DNA from: Cyclaneusma minus
Taxonomy: Eukaryota > Ascomycota > Leotiomycetes > Marthamycetales > Marthamycetaceae
Reading direction: 5' to 3'
DNA length: 64,000 bases
Assembly (NCBI GenBank): GCA_037179335.1
Contig: JAKZHN010000022.1
Coordinates: 186,001-250,000, forward strand
Below are positions 47,641 to 58,407 of this stretch, piece by piece. Within the stretch, counting starts at the first letter, position 1, and each line of letters starts with the position of its first letter. The translations under genes and the position numbers were made by a program. The notes below the pieces were generated by a model. That model was not told the DNA's origin. It was given only the letters and a program-made list of their open reading frames with translations, and searched no databases.

Positions 47641-48440
47641 AATGCGCCGCTCTTCGACATCCTTCAGTAATGGTCCAGCCTCTCTCGCTCGCTTTTTCTT
47701 TCTCTTTCTCCCTCCATCCCTTCTCTTCCTCGTCCGGTCGCTTGTCGTCGTCTCCAGAGTCCAATCGCTGTACTTCTCGTCGTCGACGCCGTTTCACTCC
47801 TTATCAAGGCGTTGCATGTGGTGTATGTTGGGTGTCAGGTGTCTCATCGGTGGTCCACGCGACGCCGGACGGTGCCAATCGCCGGAATCGAGCATTTGTT
47901 ATCGATAACAGCGCAAGAAGACGACTGTTTCTCAACCACGTCGGTTTCCTAACTTCTATTTCATCCTGCTGGAGGAAGATCAGAACTCTGTGAGTTTTCT
48001 CTTTGCTTTCTACTACGACTCTCATGTATGGGCCCGGCAGTTGCTTTTTATACCAGTTGTCTCTCCACCAACGACATTTAACTTCGGCTGAACATTCTTC
48101 AGGTCAACTTGAGTGTCTCGGACCCCGCTGTCGATAACCGGCAACTTTGCCAGTCCCAAAATCGCTCACCGTCATCGTCAATCTCTCTCAACATTCTGCT
48201 GTCTCGTCAATTACTGCAAGTCCTCATGTTTGCTTGAACGAGGCTCCGGCTTACGCCCAGCTGAATCAAGAAGCTATCGACTCAAGCGTCACCACTAAGG
48301 CCGACCCCGCATCGACCAAGAATAGCAGTCCGATTACAGCCTCTAGAGTATTTCGTCAACCACTGATTCGATTTCTCTGGGAACACTTCAACTAAATGCG
48401 CCACTGGCTTTGAGCCATACTGTCGGAATTGCTCTTAAAC
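47641..48440 (+). promoter_or_regulatory. Long 5' leader of the F-box/LRR gene with probable intron
   Basis: A pyrimidine-rich tract at 47686-47740 (CTTTTTCTTTCTC...) is typical of fungal transcription start regions. A plausible leader intron runs 47990-48102 (GTGAGT, branch GGCTGAAC, TTCAG). No good alternative ATG continues into the coding frame. This is inference from splice-like signals only. Confidence 0.4.
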
Positions 48441-50678
48441 ATGGATTCAACCGCTTTCCCGTCACTTCCTGGAACGCCAGAAACCCCCGGATCGCCAAAC
48501 ATCATGCCTGTCGAACCAACTATCCAAGAACATGGCGAAGGCCTTCCAACCGAACCGCTTCCCAAGCTTAAGGGTCGACAACGATTACTGCAAGGCCTTC
48601 AGCGCATCTCGTCGTCTCCCTCCCTGTCTCCCATGGGAAGAAGAAGAGCTCAGAGTAATCCCTACGGCGGCAGGAGTACTATATCTTGTGTGAGTCTGGC
48701 AGCAGCCGGTCCATCGGGTGCGAGTCACGACTATGGCCAGTCCGTTTCTTCCCAATCATCCAACACCGGATATTCGACAGCCCCAACATCTTTTCCTGGT
48801 ACGCCGGGTCAAGATACGCCTGTTTTCGAAGGATCCAGACTTGCTATTCGACCAGTATCGCGAGGTTATAGGACGACCGGACATTGTACACCAACCAGTG
48901 TTCCCTTGCCACAGGATGTTCGACCAGCTTCGAGATGTGGTCCAACGAGCCTTCTCTCACACGCCGAAACCCCTGAGATGTTCAACGACTACTTTTCTCG
49001 CCCGATAGTATCTACCAAGAGTAGAGCTAAGAAAACCCCCTTTGACTTTTGGGGCCAGATGCCACATGAGATTAAGCTGGCGATTTTCAGGTTCCTGCAG
49101 CCAAAAGAGCTTGTTCGTGCTTCCATTGTGAGCAAGATGTTTTACAGGACTGCTTTCGATGGCCAGCTCTGGACATGTTTCGATGCTTCCGAGTTCTACA
49201 CCGATATTCCGGCCGAGTCTTTGGCAAAGATCATTGTGGCAGCTGGTCCTTTCGTCAAGGACTTGAATCTTCGAGGTTGCGTTCAGGTCGAGCATTACAA
49301 GCGTGCTGAGGTGGTGGTGAAGGCTTGTATGAACCTCATCAATGCTACACTGGAGGGATGCCGAAACTTTCAGAGGTCTACTTTGCATCATCTCTTGACC
49401 AGCAATCAGAGATTGGCTCATCTGAACTTGACGGGCTTGACGGCTGTCAACAATGGTACTTGCAAGATCATCGCCAAGTCATGTCCGCAGTTGGAGGTTT
49501 TCAACGTCTCTTGGTGCACACACATGGACTACAGAGGTATCCGATCAATCCTCGCCGGCTGTCCCCGACTTCGTGACCTGCGAGCTGGAGAAGTCAGGGG
49601 CTTCAGCAACTTAGACGTAGCCCAAGATCTGTTCAAAATCAACAAGCTGGAGCGACTTGTCTTGAGCGGCTGCGCAGACTTGGACGACATGGCTCTGCAG
49701 ACTATCATCCACGGCATCGACCCCGAAATTGACGTCCTAGAAGACCGCCCCATCGTACCCCCCAGACGCCTTCGCCATCTCGACATCAGCCGCTGCACGC
49801 GCCTAACAAGCCAAGGCGTCAAAGCCCTCGCCCACAACGTCCCCCATCTTCAAGGCCTCCGCCTTTCCGGCTGCACCGCCCTCACTGACACTGCACTCGA
49901 ATCCATCCTCGCCACCACCCCCCGCCTCTCGCACCTTGATCTCGAAGAGCTCTCCGAACTCACCAACTCTTTGCTATCTCAGCACCTCGCCAAAGCCCCC
50001 TGCGCGTCCCATCTACAGCACTTGTCAATTTCGTACTGCGAAAATTTGGGTGACACGGGTATGCTCCCGGTTATACGCGCCTGCACGAGTCTGTCGAGTG
50101 TCGACATGGACAACACACGAATAAGCGACCTCGTGCTCGCCGAAGCCAGCCAAATGGTCCGCACGCGCTCAAAACGCACCGAAAACGCCACCGCTCGTCC
50201 ACACATGTCCTTACACCTCGTAGTCTACGACTGCCAAAACGTAACCTGGACCGGCATCCGCGAAGTGCTTTCCTGGAACGCCTCCATCCTCTCCCCATTC
50301 GCCTACAACTACGGCGAGACGCCCGCCGACGCCGCGCAAATGTACAAGATGCGCAGCAGCAACAATGTAAATTGCATGACTTATCCGACGGAGGTGGTAG
50401 GGTTGAAATGCTTTTATGGCTGGCAGCAGACGGTGGATGAACATATGAAGAGGGTGTTGAAGGGGGGTTTTGCGGGGGCGGGGAGGCTGGAGAGGAAGTG
50501 GGCGGAGTGGATGGTTGCTAGCGAGGAGGCGGGTGCTGGGGGGGCGGGGAATAGGAGGAGGAGGCGCAGGGCGAGGGAGGCGGCGGCGATGCATGCTGAT
50601 GAGGAGGAGGGGGGTGTGGGGGTGGTGGGGGTGGGGAGGAGGAGGAGGGCGAGGAGTGGGGGGTGTGCGTTGATGTGA
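48441..50678 (+). CDS. F-box / leucine-rich-repeat protein with C-terminal CaaX box
   Basis: A single-exon gene of 745 residues. The start is ATG 48441 (MDSTAFPSLPG); the four codons before it contain no ATG. Residues 1-195 are Ser/Pro-rich and disordered. The F-box is at about 200-245 (WGQMPHEIKLAIFRFLQPKE, LVRASIVSKMFYRTA), the Skp1-binding element of SCF ubiquitin ligases. About eleven LRRs of the Cys-containing type follow (VKDLNLRGC, LEVFNVSWC, LERLVLSGC, LRHLDISRC, LQGLRLSGC, LQHLSISYC), the Grr1/FBXL class. The tail is Arg-rich (NRRRRRRAREAA.., GRRRRARSGG) and ends CALM, a canonical farnesylation motif. Family relatives include Pof2/Grr1-like proteins; the exact orthologue and its substrates are not clear. 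Confidence 0.9.
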   Translation: MDSTAFPSLPGTPETPGSPNIMPVEPTIQEHGEGLPTEPLPKLKGRQRLLQGLQRISSSPSLSPMGRRRAQSNPYGGRSTISCVSLAAAGPSGASHDYGQSVSSQSSNTGYSTAPTSFPGTPGQDTPVFEGSRLAIRPVSRGYRTTGHCTPTSVPLPQDVRPASRCGPTSLLSHAETPEMFNDYFSRPIVSTKSRAKKTPFDFWGQMPHEIKLAIFRFLQPKELVRASIVSKMFYRTAFDGQLWTCFDASEFYTDIPAESLAKIIVAAGPFVKDLNLRGCVQVEHYKRAEVVVKACMNLINATLEGCRNFQRSTLHHLLTSNQRLAHLNLTGLTAVNNGTCKIIAKSCPQLEVFNVSWCTHMDYRGIRSILAGCPRLRDLRAGEVRGFSNLDVAQDLFKINKLERLVLSGCADLDDMALQTIIHGIDPEIDVLEDRPIVPPRRLRHLDISRCTRLTSQGVKALAHNVPHLQGLRLSGCTALTDTALESILATTPRLSHLDLEELSELTNSLLSQHLAKAPCASHLQHLSISYCENLGDTGMLPVIRACTSLSSVDMDNTRISDLVLAEASQMVRTRSKRTENATARPHMSLHLVVYDCQNVTWTGIREVLSWNASILSPFAYNYGETPADAAQMYKMRSSNNVNCMTYPTEVVGLKCFYGWQQTVDEHMKRVLKGGFAGAGRLERKWAEWMVASEEAGAGGAGNRRRRRRAREAAAMHADEEEGGVGVVGVGRRRRARSGGCALM

Positions 50679-51667
50679 GCTTGATGATGTTGTGCGTGTG
50701 AGTTTGTGAGTTTGTGAGTACTGAGTTGGTTGTGCGTCCTCGCGAGCTTTTGACATACGCTGTGAGAGATGCTGGAGCGAGGGTATGTGATTGTAGGGGG
50801 CTCGATGATATCAAGGGCGGGGGGTGCGTGATGATGTGTGGGGTGGCGCGCTAGAATCGGCTACCAATGGGGATGTGTGGATTGGCACATTAGCATCCTC
50901 AGTCTGGGGGGATCCGTAGACGGCGGCATTGGCATCTCCTATGATTGGCGTGGTTCTCCTTTCCGCTACTTGCTGACGGCTTTCTCACATTTTGGGGCGT
51001 CTGGCCAGATATCAGGAAATTGGGATTGATGGGCACGGAATGGATGGCGCCTCTATGGATTTTCAAGTAGTTGGAACTGGCTGGAGCGATGTCAACATGA
51101 GGGGGCCTTCACTCTAGGGAGTTTCGTTGAAGGACGAGGCATGCGAATAGGGACGATGATGATTGTACATATGATCAAACATACATAACGAATACATTGC
51201 ATACCCAGACACTGTATGAAGGAAACCCGGCTTGTTGATGACGATGCTCTATGTTTTCAAAGTGCATATGAGACTGAGCTGTGGTTGCGAGTGTTCTCTT
51301 CGTCGAGTACTTGAAGGACCTCAACCACAAATGGCAACAAGAAACACGAGTATTCGAATTCGTAGCGGGTAGGTACCTTAGCGCAGAAATTCCGCATCTC
51401 ACCACCGTAGGAGCTGGAGCACCCAACATAGTTTCACTTTGTTTTACCTAACTCCAGCTTGACATGTTATAGTAGAGCCGTATCTGCCTCCCAACATACT
51501 ATGTCTTTTTCGAGAAGCATGCGTCTCAGCTCGGCTGTGAAATTGTGGGCACAACAGCAGAGCTGCACTATCTGCGGTGCTGTTGTTGCAGTTGGCAACA
51601 ATATCAAATGCCGGAATTGCTCTGTGAGACTCCAAGACGCGCGGTTCAAATCCCAAAGTCTCTTCTC

Positions 51668-51742
51668 TGTTCGCCTGTTCGCCTGTCCGTCTGTCCGTCT
51701 GTCCGTCTGTCCGTCTGTCCGTCTGTCCGCCCGTCCGTCCGG
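51668..51742 (+). repeat. CTGTCCGT octamer microsatellite
   Basis: About six to seven near-perfect copies of the 8-mer, degenerate at both ends (CCTGTTCG at the left, CCCGTCCGTCCGG at the right). It ends 7 bp before the inverted repeat at 51749. Confidence 0.85.
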
Positions 51743-51748
51743 ACGAGA

Positions 51749-51824
51749 TCGATGTGCAACAAAACCTGGCAAGTCGACCTGATTTGCCGGCTGTTCAGTA
51801 CCAGGTTGTTTTGTTGCACATCGA
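51749..51824. repeat. Short inverted repeat carrying the dispersed motif
   Basis: The left arm TCGATGTGCAACAAAA then CCTGG (51749-51769) pairs with 51801-51824, which differs only by a CAA insertion before CCTGG. The loop is 31 nt. The arms are the same sequence as the motif found in the tandem repeat at 12.7-13.8 kb, so it may be one family. Confidence 0.75.
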
Positions 51825-52157
51825 CTGTTTCGTCCCGACGAAGTATTAAAAGCCCGGAGGGATGTCCGCAGGGGCCGAGCTGCCAGGCAACAAGCAGCTG
51901 CAATCGAATTGGTGAACATGACGAGTTGGTTTCTAGAAGGCAAGGAGAGTTCTCGGGAGGCCACGAAAGGAGTCAGGGTCTCGGAAGCAACTTGAGTTCT
52001 TGAAAATCGGGATCCCGGAAGCTGGTTAAGTATTTGCGGAAACCTCTCGTTCCTGAAAACAGGCCAAGTAGCAGAACTCGACAATCTCTCGTTGGTTTGT
52101 TTGGGAGGTGGTTTGGAAGAAAGTCGTACCCCAAATAGCCCAGATAGCTCAAGGCTT

Positions 52158-53007
52158 TTACCATTTCCGCCCAAACAACCCCAGCTTGCTCCCAACATTC
52201 GACACCTTCAGCACATCCCTAATGGTCAAACTCGTCCTCACCGTGCGTTCGTTCTTGCCCCCTACAAACCCATCTTTATCGCGCAGAAGCTCCCAGTTTG
52301 CAACGGTTGTCTCATCGAGATTAACATCTTCCTTAACGTCTGCGATGCCGTGCATATGGTTGGTATACATTTCGCCTGTCGTGATTAAGAGGCTTCTTGG
52401 TTCTTGCAAAATCCTCCATCGTGGTTCAGCTTCTCTAGCCCCCTCATCATTCTTCGCATAAATATCCAAGCATAGACTGGAGCCGAGAGAGATGGTGCAG
52501 ACGACTGGATGGTAGGAAGCGCCGTCTTGGTGTGGCATAATGCCTTGGCCTGGTTCGTATTCGTTTATGAGGATGTGGTTTGGGGAGTGGTGGGGGGAGG
52601 TGGTGAAGATGTGGTGGGTTGGGTCGTTGGAGGAGATGGGGATCGAAAGGATGCGCGAGATGGCGGGCTCAATGAGCCAGGTGGGGAGGGGGGCTGCGAG
52701 TAGCACATCTTTATTGAGATCGGATGGCCAAGTTTGTAGGCGGCGGTGGGAGAGGTATTTCCAGCGGGGTTTCGGGGCGGAGTGGATCTGGGGGGGGTGT
52801 TAGTGAGGGGTTGTGATTTTGGTGGTGAAGTGGGTGGAGGTGAGGTGATGAGAATTGATTTTGGTGAAGTGACGGAGGTGAAGTGATGGCGCATACTTTG
52901 TCCAGCAAGACTTTCTCTTCTGCCTCACTGATGAAGTCAGCTATGTAGTAAGCGCTCGAAGGCAAGGTCGAGATCTTGACATCCTCTAGAGCTGCTGGGA
53001 GTGCCAT
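52158..53007 (-). CDS. ALKBH6: AlkB-like 2-oxoglutarate dioxygenase, ALKBH6 type
   Basis: The product is 246 residues. Exon 1 is 53007-52897, the intron 52896-52788 (109 nt, GTATGC...CCCAG) and exon 2 52787-52158; the junction gives LLDK-IHSAPKPRWKYLSHRRLQ. The start MALPAALEDVKI and the block PSSAYYIADFISEAEEKVLL are usual for the group. Iron ligands are HQD of MPHQDGASYHPVV and the His of MYTNHMHGI; the 2-oxoglutarate-binding Arg lies in the RTVRTSLTIRDVLK tail. ILINEYEPGQGIMPH is a strong ALKBH6-type signature. AlkB enzymes remove alkyl groups from nucleic acids; the ALKBH6 substrate is not settled. The intron holds imperfect repeats of GGTGAAGTGA on the plus strand. Confidence 0.92.
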
Positions 53008-53762
53008 TAGTAGGGTAGCAAAGGATGACCTGTGAGAGTTGTGGGGGACTTCGTGGCAGAATTGTGGGAGACAAGAGGAAGAGACGTAGGATTACTGTCT
53101 CTGTTCTTGCACAGTCACCGCCTCACAAGTCTCTGGTTCTCCGGAAGCATCCGTTAGACTTCCTTGTTTTTGATTGCCTGGTACAGGCTTGGGATGTTGC
53201 GAAGAATGTCCTCGATGATCAGGAAAACTTCAAACGTGCAACATAGTCGAAATGATCCCTTAAAAGAGTGAGGCTCGTGCCTGTTGACCGTTTAGGGGTG
53301 CCCGGATTCCGGAGATTGCTATTCGCCAATGTCGAATACTATGTTGGATCGAAATGTTACCGAGGGGTTTCGAGAGTATCATGTTGGCGGCTCCGCAGAC
53401 TCACGGCATGGAACGGGTATCGCCGCGCGCTAGAGTACGGACACGTGATGATAATCTGGGCGGAGCCATTTTGGAGGCGACGAAGCCTTTCCACTACAAC
53501 GGACCATTCGCATCGCGACAACGACCAACGACCCCGACAGCGCCATTCTTTCGACAGCTAAGATTCCGCATCCTAGCGCTCTTCACGCAATCCGCAATTT
53601 GTCGCCGCCGCAGCCATAGCGTCGGTGACCCTCGAGACGTCATCTACAAAGGACTTGGATCGTCACAGTCCTCGTCCTCCTATATCATTATTAAGCAAAG
53701 TGTCTTCGAACCAGCCCTCTCGAGATGAAGCGCAGCCAGCGGCGAAGAACAGCGTAGATGTT
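53008..53762. promoter_or_regulatory. Shared upstream region of ALKBH6 and HOS4 homologue
   Basis: 755 bp between divergent genes. The HOS4 frame is open without ATG back to about 53570, and its translation there (SSTKDLDRHSPRPPISLLSK) looks protein-like, so a short upstream coding exon may have been missed. Confidence 0.4.
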
Positions 53763-56700
53763 ATGGCCATGGACGCAGCGGGGGAGGTTGCGCCTTCAGC
53801 GCCGACTGCAGACAAACCTGCCGCGAGCCCCGGTCTTGGCGATGAATGCGCGGCCACCAGGTCGCCCCTGAGGTCTTCTTCTCCCCAACAGCTGGCCATT
53901 CCGGTGGTGGCAGATCCTGGTCAAGCAAAGGGCAGTCCTGATGTCTCGGGTCAAAGAGACGATTCCGAGGCTGAGACTATTGTCCTACCCGGAAAGAATG
54001 GGCATAGTCCGTCTAAAGTGCGAAAGTCGATCAAGCACGAAGATGAAAGCGACGAGGAGGGCGAGGTTCGAGAGGACAAGGAGGAAGATGATGAAAGATC
54101 GGGCAAAAAGCATGTAGAGCTCGAGGCTGAGACCAACAAGGTTAAGGAAGTTGCACCCACCACGTTAGGAAAGCGAAAACGTACGAAGCACTCAAACCTC
54201 AAGGACGAGGCCTCTTACACCGGCAACTCTAGTGGACTGAGCTCCGTGCCAACGTCACCTATTGCGACGAATAGGTCGTCCCTTTCCAAACCCGCCGACT
54301 CGGAATCTGACGTATCGAAGCCTCCTTCTCCTGGGACCATTGAAGTCACTGCGCCAAAATCTGCAGCATCGACAAAGAGAAAACGTCAAGACGAGGCCTC
54401 GGGCAGAGAGGATGAGTCTCGCAAGTTCAGCCGGCAGAGAAGCACAGGGGCAGAAGCGTCTGATCGTGACAAGCATACCAAAGCTGCGAGAAGAGCCCGT
54501 GAAGTCGAAGCGAGACCAAGCGCTCGATCTGCCTCCCCGCGTGCTCGAATCCACCGTCGGAGTGCGTCGACTCAGTTGTCAGTTCCCAGCGGCGTCAATG
54601 GGACAGGGCACAAGAGACGCAAAATACCAGCTCCCATCAGGGCCACGCGGGATCGCCAATCGGTTGGCTACAACTCCGATGATTCTTCTGCAAGTGTTTC
54701 TTCGCCTCCCAGGAGTTCACGAATTCGCGCGCTAGCAACACCTGGACCAGTCGATTCTATGTCACCAGTCAAGTCGGTTCCCCGAAAGAACCGAGATACC
54801 ACTGGCCGTACGCGTTTCGCCAAAGCTTGTGCATTGGGCGATTTGGCGGCAGCAAAGGCCTGTCTGGAGGAGAAACCTGATGACCTTAATGACCCTGACT
54901 ACGCCGGAAATACGCCTTTGCAGATGGCCAGTATCGCGGGGCACGAGGATGTTGTCAAATTTCTCCTTGATTCCAAGTGCGACTTGACTTGTCAAAACGT
55001 GGACAAAGAAACCCCTTTACTTGACGCCGTCGAAAACAACCACCTGGCAGTTGTCAAGCTGCTCCTTGACGCCGGTGTAAATCCCCGGATAGGCAACAAG
55101 GAAGGCGACGAGCCTCTGGATAAGGTTCAAGCGGATCACGAACATGCTGAGGAAATCAGAGCCGCCTTGATTGCTGCTCAAGCGAAGCATGTCGAGCTAC
55201 GCCGTCATCCCGAAGACCAGACTATCCACGACAATGACGGCCACTCTTCACACGGAACTGGCAGTCCAAGATTGTCGCCTACTATGCAACCGCCTGGCTA
55301 CCAGTCGGGCAGTAGCCGGAGAAAGGCAACTGGACGCTCGGCAAAAACTAGTAACCAGCTGCTCTACATGGATTCGAGCTTTGCGACCGTTCGAAAAGCA
55401 GCCCGCGAAGGAGACGAGGAGATGGTTGGCACTTGGCTCCAAAGGCGTGCTCCCTGCAATGATCCAGAAACGTTCGTTCATGCGGCTAGGGGAGGCCATA
55501 CTAATGTAGTCAACCTTCTCCTTGGACTTGGCGGCTTTGATCCTGATCCTGATCCGGTTGCAGGCCAGAAGCCAGAGGCTTGCACACCGATGCTTGCAGC
55601 CATTGGCAAGGACTACATTGAAGTCATAAATCTGATCTTGAATCAAGCCAGTTTTGATCCCACTCGAAAAATGTTTAAGAATATGACGTATGCAGAGGTT
55701 GCGCGGTGGAAAGCTGGCCCAAGATGGAAAGAAGAGATGGAACTACTGACGAATGCTGCCAAAAAGTACTCCAAAAACAAGTCGAGCCCATCTTCGAAAG
55801 GCCAGTCTTCCGACGCAAAACGCGAAGCCGATCGGGATGCAAGGCGAGCAGGGCGTAATGAGAGTGCCACGGCATCATTGAAGTCGAGGAGAGAATCGCA
55901 TTCGAATCCTCGATCTCACGATCCCGATTCGAAGAAGCGGAATGATGCAAGCACCCCAGTCGCCCGAAGGAGCGATGTCAAGAATGAAAGCCCGGCTTCT
56001 GGAGAACCTGGGGCGCGACGAGGACCTGGTCGACCGAAGAAGGAGGAGCGTTCACCTGAAACCGTATCCTCTGACCGTGAAGCTGGCACTTTGGCTCCAC
56101 CAAAGCATAAGCCAAAGGCCAGGCGTGCAGAATCCGAAATTATGGCTGCATCTTCAGATAACGAAGAGGCCACGAAGCCTAGGCGCAAGTTATATTCTGG
56201 GAAAGAATTGAAGGGTGCCGAGCGCGAGAAACAAAGGAGGGCTAGTGTCGCATCGACCACTTCTATTCATTCTTCGGTTGAGAAAGTCGTGGGTGGTAGG
56301 GCAGAAAAAGAAAAGGCGACAGTGAAAACGAAGATTTCGCGCCTTATCAACAGCACCAGCGACCCCGAAGGCCAGGAACGCTCACGGCCACCGAAAAGAG
56401 AAGACTCCAGAGATCGACTGAGCAGCATGCGTGGAGAGAGCCCTACGAAGCGCCCTCGGACCAGTGTGACCCCTACAAGGTCTTTGAGTCGCGATTCGAC
56501 GAGTAGAAAAATCGAAGACGAGTCAGCCCCCAAACGACGCCGCCTGGAATCTGACAGCGAGAAGCTCAGAAGCAAGGCCAACGCGTCGCCTGATCGCAAA
56601 ACACCGGGCAAATCAAACCTTTCTCGTGAAAAGTCGGCTGCGCACAACGGCGACGACCTTCGGACGGCTACTTCAGCGCCACAAAGTTCGCGGGAGAAGA

Positions 56701-58407
56701 AAGCGAAAGCAAACGGCGGACGCTCTTCCCCGGAAATGTTAAAGAAACCTCAAGCGCCGCATGGCGGCTCAGATTCCGCGTCTGCCAAATCTCATAATGG
56801 CGATCTCTCTAAGCATGACAGGGCAGTCAATCATGTGGCGCAGAAAGTTGACGACATTGCAGCCAAGGCAGCAGAAGCTGACGCGAAGGCTCGGCGCGAG
56901 CAGGCTGAGCTTGATGCTAGGATCAAGAAGGAAGCAGATGAAAAGGAAGAGCGACGCCGCTTAGAGAAAATCAAAGAAGAGGCCGCTGCCAAGGAGAAGT
57001 CTGCCCGCGAAGAGAAAGACCGCGTCGAGAAGGGCCGTCTCGAAAAGGAACGCGTTGAAAACGAGCAAGTCGAAAAGGAGCGCCTCGAAAAAGAGCGTCT
57101 CGAAAAAGAACGTCTCGAGAAGCAACTACGGGAGGAGGAAGAACGACGAGAGCAACAGCTCAAAGAGGAAGCTGAAGCACGTCGTCTTCAAGAAGAGGAG
57201 GAGCGTAAACGTTTGTACGAAGAGGAACAGCGCATTAAACAAGAAGAGGAAGACCGGAAGCTAGCTTTCCGCATCGCAGAAGAAGAGCGTTTGGAGCAGC
57301 AAATTCGCGAAAAGGAAGAAGAAGCTCGACTCGCCAAGTTGCCTCCATTGCTTCGCTGGTTTGAGAAGCTTGAGCAGCCGGCCACGATCGAACTCGCTAC
57401 CTTGTTTTGCTCGATGTACGGAGTTCGTTATGATAGTATCAAGCTCGAGATGCATGAAAAACCTGGAGGAAAGGAGCAATGGCTCCTGAATACCCACGTT
57501 GCCATATTGCTCGGTGAAAAGGACTTGCAGCTCTCTAAATGTAAGCCACCGCTCTACCTCCGTAGACCTTTACTAACAATCTAATTGTAGATCCTGGATG
57601 GGAACGGATACCTTGTTCCTTCATTGCGAAGACCACGTTGTGGAACCTCGAACAGAGCAGTTACTGCTGCGTCCGCAAAGGGCTTCGGGAGCATGGTCCT
57701 CTCCCCAAGAATCTCACAACGATGCCTCCTGACTTCATTGAGAAGCTCTACGTCGAGATAAAGCCCCTATGGATGGAACTCGATCTGTTTTTCGTAAAGG
57801 TATATATTTGCTCCGATCTTTGCCTTGGCTTCAATACTAACTACCCTCCAAGGTCTCGGACTTTATGTCAGCGGTTCCCTCATTTCCTCATTTAAGGGAT
57901 CTCAAAATGCACGTGGAATATCGCGAGCTGCCGCTCGAGGAGTCTTGGCTGAAGGAGGTTCCATGGGCCCATGATGACAGATGGGTGTCGGATCCGGACG
58001 GAGGTGGCAATCATGGCTTCGCCCCTGGTCCAAAGTATTATGTCAACGGACAGCTTGTTGTTCAGAGAGGAGCCCAGATGGGCTATCCGAGCAGCAAGCC
58101 ACTTCCCATGCAGCGTGTTCCGATGAAAGGACTCACTCGCATTTACCCCGGCGAACCGGACTATGAACGACTCTGTATCGAGCAAGGCCTCTCCCACCTC
58201 TTGGAGCAGGGGGTCAACCCGCCTTCTGATATGCTGTCGCCCTCGGAGCAAGGCCCCACGCTGCCTTCGGCGCCTCCTAACGACATGACGCCTCCCATTT
58301 CCGTGGACGGGGAGATCAACCCCCTCTCCAACATATCTACCACCGGCCCGATTCCCCATCTCCCGAATGGACCCCATCTCCCCAACGGCGTTAACGGCGA
58401 CGCCTAG
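53763..58407 (+). CDS. HOS4: Ankyrin-repeat protein, Set3 complex Hos4 type
   Basis: The product is 1513 residues from ATG 53763. Exons are 53763-57540, 57591-57799 and 57853-58407; introns are 50 and 53 nt. Phases agree: AAAT/AT restores KYPGWERIPCSF. The N-terminal third is charged and disordered with nuclear-localisation-like KRKR tracts. Ankyrin repeats span about 348-455 (NTPLQMASIAGHEDVVKFLL, TPLLDAVENNHLAVVKLLLD) and about 538-660. A long Glu/Arg-rich coiled coil covers about 1030-1190, with tandem RLEKE units. The conserved C-terminal globular block starts at LPPLLRWFEKLEQPATIELA. In yeast Hos4 is a subunit of the Set3 histone deacetylase complex; that role is inferred. The true start may be in an upstream exon. 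Confidence 0.85.

Larger units (their letters stand above)
50679..52157. other. Intergenic region between convergent genes, with repeats
   Basis: 3' flanks of the F-box/LRR gene and of ALKBH6. Apart from the microsatellite and inverted repeat listed separately there is no gene. The minus-strand frame 51467-52198 overlaps both and owes its length to the microsatellite. Confidence 0.45.

Noticed and set aside
51636..51656. tRNA-like B box (GGTTCAAATCC)
   Set aside because: The bases around it do not form a T-stem, and no matching acceptor or anticodon arm can be drawn.
51467..52198. 243-codon minus-strand frame
   Set aside because: It runs through the CTGTCCGT microsatellite, which yields a TDGQTDRR repeat, and overlaps the ALKBH6 end; no family resemblance.
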